Translations under genes and position numbers: made by a program
Notes under the pieces: generated by a model
The model's input: the letters and a program-made list of their open reading frames with translations, nothing else
Databases searched by the model: none
Told to the model about the DNA's origin: nothing
In this document: piece after piece, positions 54,212 to 62,580 of the stretch
Position numbering within the stretch: position 1 is the first letter of the stretch
Layout: every line of letters begins with the position of its first letter
Assembly: GCF_003696345.1 (NCBI RefSeq)
Contig: NZ_RFLX01000001.1
Location: forward strand, 248,001 to 312,000
From: Teichococcus wenyumeiae
GTDB lineage: Bacteria > Pseudomonadota > Alphaproteobacteria > Acetobacterales > Acetobacteraceae
Length of the DNA: 64,000 nt
Direction: 5' to 3'

Positions 54212-56008
54212 ATGGCGGAAACGGTCGGCGACTTCTTCTGGCGGCGCCTGTCGGACTGGGGCGTGAAGCGCGTCTTCGGCTATCCGGGCGACGGCATCAA
54301 CGGCCTGGTCGGCGCCCTGGACCGGGCACGGGACCAGGTCCAGTTCGTGCAGGCGCGGCATGAGGAGATGGCCGCCTTCATGGCCGGCGCCCATGCCAAG
54401 TTCACCGGCGAGGTGGGCGTCTGCCTCGCCACCTCCGGCCCCGGCGCCATCCACCTGCTGAACGGGCTCTATGACGCGCGGCTGGACCATATGCCGGTGC
54501 TGGCCATCGTCGGCCAGCAGGCGCGCGCGGCGCTGGGCGGGCATTACCAGCAGGAAGTGGACCTCGCCTCGCTGTTCAAGGACGTGGCCGGTGCCTTCGT
54601 GCAGCAGGTCAGCGTGCCGGCGCAGGTGCGCCACCTGATCGACCGCGCCATGCGCACCGCCATGGCCGAGCGCCGCATCACCTGCATCATCGTGCCCAAC
54701 GACATCCAGGAGCTGGAGGCGGTGCCGGTGCCGCCGCATGAGCATGGCACGGTGCATTCCGGCGTGGGCTATGCGCGCCCCTCCATCCTGCCCACCCAAC
54801 CGCAGCTGCAACAGGCGGCGGATGTGCTGAATGCCGGCAAGAAGGTCGCCATGCTGGTCGGCGCCGGGGCGCTGGAGGCGACGGATGCGGTGACCGCGGT
54901 GGCGGAGCGGCTGGGCGCCGGCGTCGCCAAGGCGCTGCTGGGCAAGGCGGCGCTGCCGGACGACCTGCCCTTCGTCACCGGCTCCATCGGGCTGCTGGGC
55001 ACCGAGCCGAGCTGGGACATGATGCAGGAATGCGACACGCTGCTGATGGTGGGCAGCGGCTTTCCGTATTCCGAGTTCCTGCCCAAGGAAGGCCAGGCGC
55101 GCGGCGTGCAGATCGACCTGAAGCCGGACATGCTGAGCCTGCGCTACCCGATGGAGGTGAACCTCCATGGCGACAGCCGCGCCACGCTGGAAGCCCTGCT
55201 GCCGCTGCTGAAGCCGAAGGAGGATGCCTCCTGGCGCCAGCGCATCGAGAAGAATATCGCCGCCTGGTGGAAGAAGACCGAGGCGCGCGCCATGCAGCCG
55301 GCCGAGCCGCTGAACCCGCAGCGGGTCTTCTGGGACCTCTCCCCCCGGTTGCCGGAGCGCTGCATCATCGCGGGCGACAGCGGCTCCCACACCAACTGGT
55401 ATGCGCGGGACGTGAAGCTGCGGCGGGGCATGATGGCCTCGCTTTCCGGCGGGCTGGCCACCATGGGCTCGGGCGTTCCCTATGCCATCGGCGCCAAGTT
55501 CGCCTATCCGGAACGGCCGGTGCTGGCGATCTGCGGCGATGGCGCCATGCAGATGAACGGCATGGCGGAGCTGATCACCATCGCCAAGTACTGGAAGGAA
55601 TGGGCCGACCCGCGGCTGGTGGTGCTGGTGCTGAACAACCGCGACCTCAACCAGGTGACCTGGGAGCAGCGGGTGATGGCGGGGGACCCGAAGTTCCTTG
55701 GCTCGCAAAGCCTGCCGGACGTGCCCTATCACAAATTCGCCGAGCTGATCGGGCTGCGCGGCATCTTCGTGGACAACCCGGACCATGTGGCCGGCGCGTG
55801 GGAACAGGCCTTCGCCGCCGACCGCCCGGTGGTGCTGGAAGCCTATGCCGACCCCAACGTGCCGCCGCTGCCGCCGCATATCACGCTGAAGCAGGCGCGG
55901 GCCTTCGCATCCTCCATGTTCGGGGAGCCGGAGCTGGGCAGCGTCATCGGCAATACCGCGCGGCAGGTACTGGCTTCCGTCATGCCGGGCGGTTCCGGCA
56001 AGCCCTGA
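54212..56008 (+). CDS. Thiamine-pyrophosphate-dependent oxidase/decarboxylase (PoxB-like)
   Basis: The 598-residue protein has three TPP-enzyme domains: RHEEMAAFMAGAHAKFTG holds the catalytic Glu, GVCLATSGPGAIHLLNGLYDA follows in the PYR domain (described as two pieces), and the TPP-Mg motif CGDGAMQMNGMAELITI ends with VLNNRDLNQVTWEQ. It is closest to pyruvate oxidase/acetolactate synthase-type enzymes. No FAD/quinone-binding C-terminal tail is obvious, so the call stays general. The start ATG 54212 follows a divergent gap with tctB. Confidence 0.85.
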   Translation: MAETVGDFFWRRLSDWGVKRVFGYPGDGINGLVGALDRARDQVQFVQARHEEMAAFMAGAHAKFTGEVGVCLATSGPGAIHLLNGLYDARLDHMPVLAIVGQQARAALGGHYQQEVDLASLFKDVAGAFVQQVSVPAQVRHLIDRAMRTAMAERRITCIIVPNDIQELEAVPVPPHEHGTVHSGVGYARPSILPTQPQLQQAADVLNAGKKVAMLVGAGALEATDAVTAVAERLGAGVAKALLGKAALPDDLPFVTGSIGLLGTEPSWDMMQECDTLLMVGSGFPYSEFLPKEGQARGVQIDLKPDMLSLRYPMEVNLHGDSRATLEALLPLLKPKEDASWRQRIEKNIAAWWKKTEARAMQPAEPLNPQRVFWDLSPRLPERCIIAGDSGSHTNWYARDVKLRRGMMASLSGGLATMGSGVPYAIGAKFAYPERPVLAICGDGAMQMNGMAELITIAKYWKEWADPRLVVLVLNNRDLNQVTWEQRVMAGDPKFLGSQSLPDVPYHKFAELIGLRGIFVDNPDHVAGAWEQAFAADRPVVLEAYADPNVPPLPPHITLKQARAFASSMFGEPELGSVIGNTARQVLASVMPGGSGKP

Positions 56009-56198
56009 ACAGGACAGCGCGGGGTGCCGCAGCGGCGCCTGCCGCGCGGCGCTGCCGGGCCGCTTCAAGCGCTTCGTGGCCTGAGCTGCCGGGGTGTCCG
56101 ATTCGGGCACGTGGGCAGCCAGGCGGCGGAGCGGGGGCAACATCCAGGGGCACGGCGCGTTCTACCCCTCAGTTGTCTTCACACAGGAGATGCCCCCC

Positions 56199-56834
56199 AT
56201 GAGCGGATTCTTTTCCGGCCGGTCCGGCGGTGGCCTCGCCGGCGGCCTGCCGAATGGCGTGAAGCTGGCCGCGATCGCCTTTCTGATCCACCAGTTGATG
56301 AAACAGCGGGGCGCCGAGGCGCAGACACCCGGCGGCGTGGCGCAGCACCCCGCCGGCGCGCAGCACCAGGGCGGCGGTGGCCTGGGCGAGATCCTGGGCA
56401 GCCTGCTCGGCGGCGCGGGCGGCGGCGGCACAACGGGCGGCACTGCCGGAGGCGGGCTGGGCGGCCTGCTGGGTGGTGGTGGCGCCGGTGGCCTGGGCGG
56501 CCTGCTCGGCGGGCTGCCGGGCATGCTCGGCGGCATGCGCGGCCGGGGCCTGAGCCAGCAGGTGGATTCCTGGGTTTCCCCCAACGAGAACCAGCCGGTC
56601 TCCGCCCAGGATCTGGAGCGGCATTTCGACCCGCAGGAACTGGATGAGGCGGCGCGGGAGGCCGGCACCGACCGCGCCAGCCTGCTGGAGGAGCTGCGCC
56701 AAGTGCTGCCCCAGTTCGTGGACCGCATGACACCCAACGGCACCCTGCCGCAGCCGGGCGCCGAGCCTCAGGGCGGCGGCGGCAACGGCGACCTTGGCAA
56801 TGTCATGAACGATATCCTGCGCGGCAAACGCTGA
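56199..56834 (+). CDS. YidB-family protein (DUF937), Gly-rich
   Basis: The 211-residue protein has a Gly-rich middle (LGGLLGGGGAGGLGGLLGGL and similar) between an N-terminal FLIHQLMKQRG stretch and a C-terminal helical YidB domain (SQQVDSWVSPNENQPVSA, then DLERHFDPQELDEAAREAG and LLEELRQVLPQFVDRMTPNG). YidB function is not known. CAGGAG nine bases before ATG 56199 supports this start rather than 56094. It ends six bases before the LysR gene, tail to tail. Confidence 0.85.
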   Translation: MSGFFSGRSGGGLAGGLPNGVKLAAIAFLIHQLMKQRGAEAQTPGGVAQHPAGAQHQGGGGLGEILGSLLGGAGGGGTTGGTAGGGLGGLLGGGGAGGLGGLLGGLPGMLGGMRGRGLSQQVDSWVSPNENQPVSAQDLERHFDPQELDEAAREAGTDRASLLEELRQVLPQFVDRMTPNGTLPQPGAEPQGGGGNGDLGNVMNDILRGKR

Positions 56835-56840
56835 CGCGCG

Positions 56841-57713
56841 CTAGTCCTTCGCCGCCCGCCAGAAGGCCTCGGCCACCGGGGACTGGCGGCGGCGCGGGCG
56901 AAAGAGGCGGATCTCCACCGGCACGGCATGGCCCGCCTCGCCCGCCTCCAGCAGGCGGCCGGCGGCGAGGTCCTCTGCCGCCAGACTGGCCGGCAGCCAA
57001 GCGATGCCCTGGCCCTGCCGCGCCATGGTCAGCAGCGCCGCCGCCAGGGGCGAGGTGAAGATCGCTTCCAGCGCCGGCCGCTGCGTCGCCTCCAAGATGC
57101 GGCCGAGGCCGGAAGGCGCGCTATAGGCCAGCAGCCGTGCCGGCCCCGCCGGGAGGCGCCAGCGCGGCAGGCCGCCGGCATCGGGCGCCGAGAGCGGCAG
57201 CAGCCGGTCATGCCCCACCACCACACTGTCGAAAGCCTCCGGCGCGAAGCGGGCCGGCGCCGCAGGGTGGTGGTGGCACAGCAGGAAGTCGGCATCCCCC
57301 GCCAGCAGGATGCGCTCGCAGGCCGCCATGCTGTCGGAAACGAGGTTCAGCGTGCCCAGCGTCTCCAGCGGTGCATGGGCGCGCACCCAGCCGGGGAAGA
57401 AGGTGAAGGACAGCGCATGGGTGGCGGCGATGGTCAGCGCCGCCCCTTCCCGCCCCGCCGCTGCCAGGGCGCCGCGCCGCATCTGCTGCAGGTTGCGCAC
57501 CAGCGCCCCGGCCTGTTCCCGCAGGTATTCCCCCGCCGCGTTCAGCGCCACGCCCTGTGGCGAGCGCAGCACCAGCGGCGTGCCCACCCAGGCTTCCAGC
57601 GCCTGGATGCGGCGGCTGAAAGCGGGCTGCGTCACGTTCCGCGCCGCCGCCGCGCGGGAGAAGTTGCGGTGCTCGGCCAGGGCCAGGAAATCCTCCAGCC
57701 AGTTCAGCTCCAT
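56841..57713 (-). CDS. LysR-family transcriptional regulator
   Basis: The 290-residue protein has the winged-helix N-terminus (MELNWLEDFLALAEHRNFSR, ARNVTQPAFSRRIQALEAW) and an effector domain with AATHALSFTFFPGWVRA. It is divergent from the TarD-like gene, with a 117-base gap, the usual arrangement for a LysR activator and its target. The ligand is unknown and may be a dicarboxylate or hydroxy acid (inference). The ATG is at 57713. Confidence 0.9.
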   Translation of the reverse strand: MELNWLEDFLALAEHRNFSRAAAARNVTQPAFSRRIQALEAWVGTPLVLRSPQGVALNAAGEYLREQAGALVRNLQQMRRGALAAAGREGAALTIAATHALSFTFFPGWVRAHAPLETLGTLNLVSDSMAACERILLAGDADFLLCHHHPAAPARFAPEAFDSVVVGHDRLLPLSAPDAGGLPRWRLPAGPARLLAYSAPSGLGRILEATQRPALEAIFTSPLAAALLTMARQGQGIAWLPASLAAEDLAAGRLLEAGEAGHAVPVEIRLFRPRRRQSPVAEAFWRAAKD

Positions 57714-57830
57714 GGCCGATGCCGGATCTGCATGATGAACCTCGATATTGGCATTGGGCAGCGTGCCGCGACGATCCTATCCGGGGCACCAGCCGTGCGA
57801 CAGCGCCCGGCGGCAGCGAAGGGAAAGCCC
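57714..57830. promoter_or_regulatory. Divergent lysR-tarD control region
   Basis: This 117-base gap is slightly AT-richer near 57735-57760 (GATGAACCTCGATATTGGCATTG). LysR sites usually contain T-N11-A; TCGATATTGGCATTGGGCA is a possible one. No promoter is assigned. Confidence 0.35.
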
Positions 57831-58994
57831 ATGCGGATCGTCGATGTCTGCGAGATCACCCAGCCGATCGCCTCGCCGATCCGCAATGCCTATATCGACT
57901 TCACCAAGATGACGACGAGCCTTGTCGCGGTGGTGACGGACGTGGTGCGGGACGGCCGCCGCGTGGTGGGCTACGGCTTCAATTCCAACGGCCGCTACGG
58001 CCAGGGCGGGCTGATCCGCGAGCGGTTCCGCGACCGCATCCTGGAAGCCGCGCCCGAGAGCCTGCGTGACGATGCGCGCGACAACCTCGACCCCGGCAAG
58101 GTCTGGGCGGCGATGATGCGCAACGAGAAGCCGGGCGGGCATGGCGAACGCTCGGTGGCCGTGGGCACGCTGGACATGGCGGTCTGGGACGCCGTGGCGA
58201 AGATCGAGGGCAAGCCGCTCTTCCGCCTGCTGGCCGAGCGCCACGGGCGGGAAGCCGACCCGCGCGTCTTCGTCTATGCCGCCGGCGGCTACTATTATCC
58301 CGGCAAGGAGAATGGCGCGCTGCGGGCCGAGATGCGCGGCTATCTCGACCGCGGCTACAACGTCGTGAAGATGAAGATCGGCGGCGCCTCGGTCGCCGAG
58401 GACCGCGCGCGGATCGAGGCGGTGCTGGCTGAGATCGGCAGCGAGGCGCGACTGGCCGTCGACGCCAATGGCCGCTTCGACCTCGAGACCGCCATCGCCC
58501 ATGCCAAGATGCTGCGGGACTACCCGCTCTTCTGGTACGAGGAAGCCGGGGACCCGCTGGACTACGCGCTGCAGGCCGCGCTTGCGGAATTCTACCCGAA
58601 CCCGATGGCCACGGGGGAAAACCTCTTCTCGCACCAGGATGCGCGCAACCTGCTGCGTTATGGCGGCATGCGGCCGGACCGCGACTGGCTGCAATTCGAC
58701 TGCGCCCTCTCCTACGGCCTGGTGGAATACCTGCGGACGCTGGAGGTGCTGCGGCAGTTCGGCTGGTCGCCCTCCCGCTGCATCCCGCATGGCGGACACC
58801 AGATGTCGCTGAACATCGCGGCGGGGCTCGGCCTCGGCGGCAATGAAAGCTACCCGGACCTCTTCCAGCCCTATGGCGGCTTCCCGGACGGCGTGCGCGT
58901 GGAAGACGGGCATATCACCATGCCGGACCTGCCGGGCATCGGCTTCGAGGGGAAGTCCGACCTGATCAAGGTGATGCGCGAACTGGCGGAGTAG
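57831..58994 (+). CDS. tarD: Enolase-superfamily dehydratase (D-tartrate dehydratase type)
   Basis: The 387-residue protein is of the mandelate-racemase group. It has RIVDVCEITQPIASPIRNAY, the KxK-like VVKMKIGGA, the metal acids in AVDANGRFDLE, WYEEAGDP and MATGENLFS, and the C-terminal HGGHQMSLNIAAGLGLGG followed by ESYPDLFQPYGGFP. This matches the TarD type known from Bradyrhizobium, which dehydrates D(-)-tartrate to oxaloacetate. Close relatives with other acid sugars cannot be excluded. ATG 57831 has GAAGGGAAAG upstream. Confidence 0.78.
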   Translation: MRIVDVCEITQPIASPIRNAYIDFTKMTTSLVAVVTDVVRDGRRVVGYGFNSNGRYGQGGLIRERFRDRILEAAPESLRDDARDNLDPGKVWAAMMRNEKPGGHGERSVAVGTLDMAVWDAVAKIEGKPLFRLLAERHGREADPRVFVYAAGGYYYPGKENGALRAEMRGYLDRGYNVVKMKIGGASVAEDRARIEAVLAEIGSEARLAVDANGRFDLETAIAHAKMLRDYPLFWYEEAGDPLDYALQAALAEFYPNPMATGENLFSHQDARNLLRYGGMRPDRDWLQFDCALSYGLVEYLRTLEVLRQFGWSPSRCIPHGGHQMSLNIAAGLGLGGNESYPDLFQPYGGFPDGVRVEDGHITMPDLPGIGFEGKSDLIKVMRELAE

Positions 58995-59022
58995 GAAGGC
59001 CTGGGAGAAGGCATTCCCCAGC
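58994..59022 (+). repeat. Degenerate dispersed-repeat head
   Basis: GGAAGGCCTGGGAGAAGGC and ATTCCCCAGC resemble the head of the dispersed repeat, but the C/T tail is missing. It faces the complete copy at 59046-59096. Confidence 0.55.
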
Positions 59023-59045
59023 TCGGCGCTGCCGCGGCATCTGGC

Positions 59046-59096
59046 GGACCCGAGGAAAAAAGATGGGGTCAGGGGAATTCATTCCCCGGCCTTCCC
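59046..59096 (-). repeat. Dispersed palindromic repeat, copy 8
   Basis: This reverse copy (GAGGAAAAAAGATGGGG, then the palindrome AGGGGAATTCATTCCCC) lies between the TarD-like gene and the hybrid kinase. Its inner flank CTGGCGGACCC matches the inner flank of copy 6 in the siderophore locus. Confidence 0.85.
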
Positions 59097-59189
59097 CCAC
59101 CTCTGGCTTCGCCGCCGCAGGGCAGGCCTCAGGAGCCAACCCGCGGTGGTCCGGCGGCGTTAAAGGGGGTCAGCGTCGGAACCACGCCT

Positions 59190-62100
59190 TTGTCTCCTGC
59201 TCCCCTGCCGCCCGCCGGTTCTTTCTTCGGCCGCCTCGGGCGGCGTGTCTTTTCCCGCCGTTCCCGCCCTGTGCTGGCTGCCGCCGTGCTGCTGGGCCTT
59301 CTCGCGCTGGGCAGCGGCACCGCCAGTTGGCTGGCCTCCCGCCGGGGCCATGCCGCCGCTGAGATCGCCAATGCCCATGTGCTGGCGGCCGAGGCGCTGC
59401 TCTCCGCCATGAAGGATATCGAGACCGCGCAGCGCGGCTTCGTGCTGGTGGGCGACGAAAGCTTCCTGGAACCCTACCGGCGTGGCCGCGCCAGCATCGG
59501 GGACCTGCTGCCCCGGCTGGAGGGTGATGGGCTGCCCGCCGGGCGGCTGCGGGAACTGGCCATGGACAGGATCGACTGGGCCGAGCGCTCCATCGCCACC
59601 CGCCGCAGCCAGGGCATGGCCGCCGCCATCCGCGAAATCGAGACGCGGGAAGGCAAGGCGGCCATGGATGCCTTCCGGGCGGAGGTGGAGGCGGTGCAGG
59701 CGCAGACCCGGGCGGCGCAGCTTGAACGCGCCGCCGCCGGGGCACGCCGGGCCGGCTGGCTGGCGGGGCTGGGGCTGGTGGCGCTGCTGCTCTCGGGGCT
59801 TTCGCTGGCGCTTTACGCCCTGGCTTGGCGGCGGGCGGAGCGGCGGGCCTCGGCGCTGCTGGACGGGGTGATGGAACATGCCCCGGTGGGCCTTGGCTTC
59901 CTCGACCGCCGGCTGCGGCTGGACCATGCCAACAAGGCGCTGGTCGACCTGGGGGAGCGGGTGCTGGGCGCCGTGGGCGACACGCTGCCAGAGGAGGTGC
60001 GGCGGCAGATCGAGCCCCGCGTGGCCGAGGTGCTGCGCAGCGGCCGCGCGGAGAGCAATGTGGAAGTGGTGGTGCCGCCCGCGTCCGGCCGCCCGTCGCG
60101 GCAGTTGCAGATGGGCTTCTTTCCCCTGGGCGGGCATGTGGAGGGCATCGGCGTCGCCGCCATGGACGTGACGGCGCGCAACCGCCTGGAGGCCCGGCTG
60201 CGGCGCAGCGAGGCGCGGCTGCGGATGATCGTCGATTCCGTGCCGCAGCAGGCCTGGATGACGGACGAGAATGGCGAGGTGCAGTGGTACAACCGCCGCT
60301 GGTACGAATTCACCGGCGGCACGCCAGAGGACATGAAGGGCTCCGGCTGGCAGAAAGTGCACCACCCGGAATACATGGAGGGCGTGGTGAGCCGCTTCCG
60401 CGCCGCCATCGCCGCCGGCGAGGCCTGGGAGGATACCTTTCCGCTGCGTGGCGCGGATGGGCAGTACCGCTGGTTCCTGTCCCGCGCCCTGCCGCTGCGG
60501 GAGCCGCCGGACGAGGAATTCCCCGAAGGGCGGCTGATCGGCTGGTTCGGCACCAATACCGACATCACCGAGATGCGCGCGGCGGAGGAGGCGCTGACGG
60601 CTGCCAAGGCGGCGGCCGAGGATGCCAACATGGCCAAGAGCCAGTTCATCGCCAACATGAGCCATGAGCTGCGCACGCCGCTTTCCGCCGTGATCGGCTA
60701 TTCCGAGATGCTGGAGGAAGAGGCCGAGGACCTGGACGGCGGCGAGAGCTTCCGCGAGGACCTGGCCAAGATCAATTCCAATGCGCGCCACCTGCTGTCC
60801 CTGATCAACGACGTGCTGGACCTGTCGAAGATCGAGGCGGGAAAGATGGAGGTGCAGCCGGAGGATTTCGACACCGGCGCGCTGCTGCGCGAGGTCGCCT
60901 CCACCGTCGAGGCGCTGGTGGCCAAGAAGGACAACCGGCTGGAGCTGGAGATCGCGCCCGGCCTGCCGGAGATGCATTCCGACCCAGTGAAGCTGCGGCA
61001 ATGCCTGTTCAACCTGCTGGGCAATGCCGCCAAGTTCACCGAGGGCGGGCGCATCACCCTGTCCGCCCGGCCCGAGCCGGGGCGGGAGGGCTGGATCGTC
61101 TTCCGCGTCAGCGATACCGGCATCGGCATGACGCCGGAGCAGATCGAGCGGCTGTTCCAGCGCTTCAGCCAGGCCGACAGCACCACCACCCGCCGCTTCG
61201 GAGGCACCGGGCTGGGGCTGGCCATCACCAAGGCCTTCGTCTCCATGCTGGGCGGCCGGGTGGAGGTGGAGAGCACGCCCGGCCAGGGCACCAGCTTCAC
61301 CATCCGCCTGCCCGCCGATATCCGCCAGGAGCGGGTGGAAGAGGATGACCTCGCCGTGCAGGTGGGCGAGGCCGCCGTGGATGCCACCCTGCCGCCCGAG
61401 GAGCGGCGCGACGGCCTGGTGCTGGTGATCGACGACGATGCCGCGACGCGGGAACTGCTGATGCGCTTCCTGACGCGGGAGGGCTTCGTGGTGCGCGCGG
61501 CCCCCGATGGGCAGACCGGGCTGCGGCTGGCGCGCGAGTTGCGCCCCGATGCCATCCTGCTGGATGTGATGATGCCGCGCCTCGATGGCTGGGGCGTGCT
61601 CTCCGCCCTGAAGGCGGAGCCGGAGCTGGCGGATACGCCGGTGGTGATGGTGACGGTGGTGCAGGAGCGCGGCCTCGCCTTCTCCCTCGGCGCCGCCGAC
61701 TATCTGAACAAGCCGGTGGAATGGAGCCGGCTGAAGCGGGTGCTGGACCGCTACCGCGCCCAGCCCGCCCCTGGCACCGCGCTGCTGGTGGAGCATGACG
61801 AGGCCCAGCGCGCCGAGCTGCGCCAGTTGCTGGAGCGCGAGGGCTGGGCGGTGGAAGAAGCGGCCGACCGCCGCGCCGCCCTGGCCCGCATGGCCACCGA
61901 GCCCCGCCCCGCCCTGCTGCTGGTGGAGGTGCATGGCGCCGATGGCGGCGACGGCTTCGCGCTGATCCGCGAGTTGCGGGCACGCGCGGAATGGAGCGCG
62001 CTGCCCATCGTCGCCCTCACCGATGGCGAGGTGGAGGAGGCCGAGATGCGCCAGCTCCGCAGCAAGGTGCATGGCGTGATGCCCGCCGAGGATGGCATCC

Positions 62101-62192
62101 CCGATGAGTTGGTGACCGAGCTGCGCCGCATCGCCGGCGCGGCACGCCCCCTCCATGTTTCCGCGACCGTCCAGGAAGGACAAGAGCCATGA
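59190..62192 (+). CDS. Hybrid sensor histidine kinase with two receiver domains
   Basis: The 1000-residue protein begins at a TTG (59190; a weak GGGGGT lies upstream) and is anchored by two helices (about 28-50 and 190-212) around a CHASE3 domain ([20 protein letters not shown]). Two PAS domains follow (about 225-330 and 345-455; [14 protein letters not shown]). The phosphoacceptor His is residue 492 ([14 protein letters not shown]), and the ATPase has [19 protein letters not shown] and GTGLGLAI. Receiver 1 has its Asp at residue 792 ([11 protein letters not shown]). Receiver 2 (about 855-985) has Glu 913 in place of the Asp, so it cannot be phosphorylated there. Confidence 0.92.
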   Translation: MSPAPLPPAGSFFGRLGRRVFSRRSRPVLAAAVLLGLLALGSGTASWLASRRGHAAAEIANAHVLAAEALLSAMKDIETAQRGFVLVGDESFLEPYRRGRASIGDLLPRLEGDGLPAGRLRELAMDRIDWAERSIATRRSQGMAAAIREIETREGKAAMDAFRAEVEAVQAQTRAAQLERAAAGARRAGWLAGLGLVALLLSGLSLALYALAWRRAERRASALLDGVMEHAPVGLGFLDRRLRLDHANKALVDLGERVLGAVGDTLPEEVRRQIEPRVAEVLRSGRAESNVEVVVPPASGRPSRQLQMGFFPLGGHVEGIGVAAMDVTARNRLEARLRRSEARLRMIVDSVPQQAWMTDENGEVQWYNRRWYEFTGGTPEDMKGSGWQKVHHPEYMEGVVSRFRAAIAAGEAWEDTFPLRGADGQYRWFLSRALPLREPPDEEFPEGRLIGWFGTNTDITEMRAAEEALTAAKAAAEDANMAKSQFIANMSHELRTPLSAVIGYSEMLEEEAEDLDGGESFREDLAKINSNARHLLSLINDVLDLSKIEAGKMEVQPEDFDTGALLREVASTVEALVAKKDNRLELEIAPGLPEMHSDPVKLRQCLFNLLGNAAKFTEGGRITLSARPEPGREGWIVFRVSDTGIGMTPEQIERLFQRFSQADSTTTRRFGGTGLGLAITKAFVSMLGGRVEVESTPGQGTSFTIRLPADIRQERVEEDDLAVQVGEAAVDATLPPEERRDGLVLVIDDDAATRELLMRFLTREGFVVRAAPDGQTGLRLARELRPDAILLDVMMPRLDGWGVLSALKAEPELADTPVVMVTVVQERGLAFSLGAADYLNKPVEWSRLKRVLDRYRAQPAPGTALLVEHDEAQRAELRQLLEREGWAVEEAADRRAALARMATEPRPALLLVEVHGADGGDGFALIRELRARAEWSALPIVALTDGEVEEAEMRQLRSKVHGVMPAEDGIPDELVTELRRIAGAARPLHVSATVQEGQEP

Positions 62193-62569
62193 CGAAGATC
62201 CTGCTGGTCGAGGACCATGAGGAACTCTGGGATTTCCTGTCCCGCCGCCTGCGGCGGCGCGGCTTCGAGGTGGTGCTGGCGCATGACGGGCAGCAGGGCC
62301 TGGATGTGGCGAGGGCGGAGCGGCCCGATGTCATCCTGCTCGACATGAACCTGCCGGTGATGGATGGCTGGACCGTCGCCCGCACCCTGCGCGGGCAGGA
62401 GGATACCGCGCGCATGCCCATCATCGCGCTGACGGCGCATGCCATGTCCGGCGACCGCAGCAAGGTGATCGAGGCCGGCTGCGACGACTACCACCCGAAG
62501 CCGGTCGATTTCTCCCGCCTGCTGGGGCAGATCGACGCAGCGCTCGCGGCGCGGCAGGAACAGGGCTGA
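62189..62569 (+). CDS. CheY-like single-domain response regulator
   Basis: The 126-residue protein is a stand-alone receiver with the acidic pair in [14 protein letters not shown], the phospho-Asp in [14 protein letters not shown], the Thr of [11 protein letters not shown] and the Lys of HPKPVDF. The start overlaps the kinase stop by four bases (ATGA), so it is co-translated and probably is phosphorylated by the hybrid kinase. It has no output domain. Confidence 0.93.
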   Translation: MTKILLVEDHEELWDFLSRRLRRRGFEVVLAHDGQQGLDVARAERPDVILLDMNLPVMDGWTVARTLRGQEDTARMPIIALTAHAMSGDRSKVIEAGCDDYHPKPVDFSRLLGQIDAALAARQEQG

Positions 62570-62580
62570 GGGGGCGGGCC

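Noticed and set aside
59160-62183. A 1007-codon minus-strand frame opposite the hybrid kinase.
   Set aside because: Shadow of the kinase; no domain is recognisable and its amino-acid mix is implausible.
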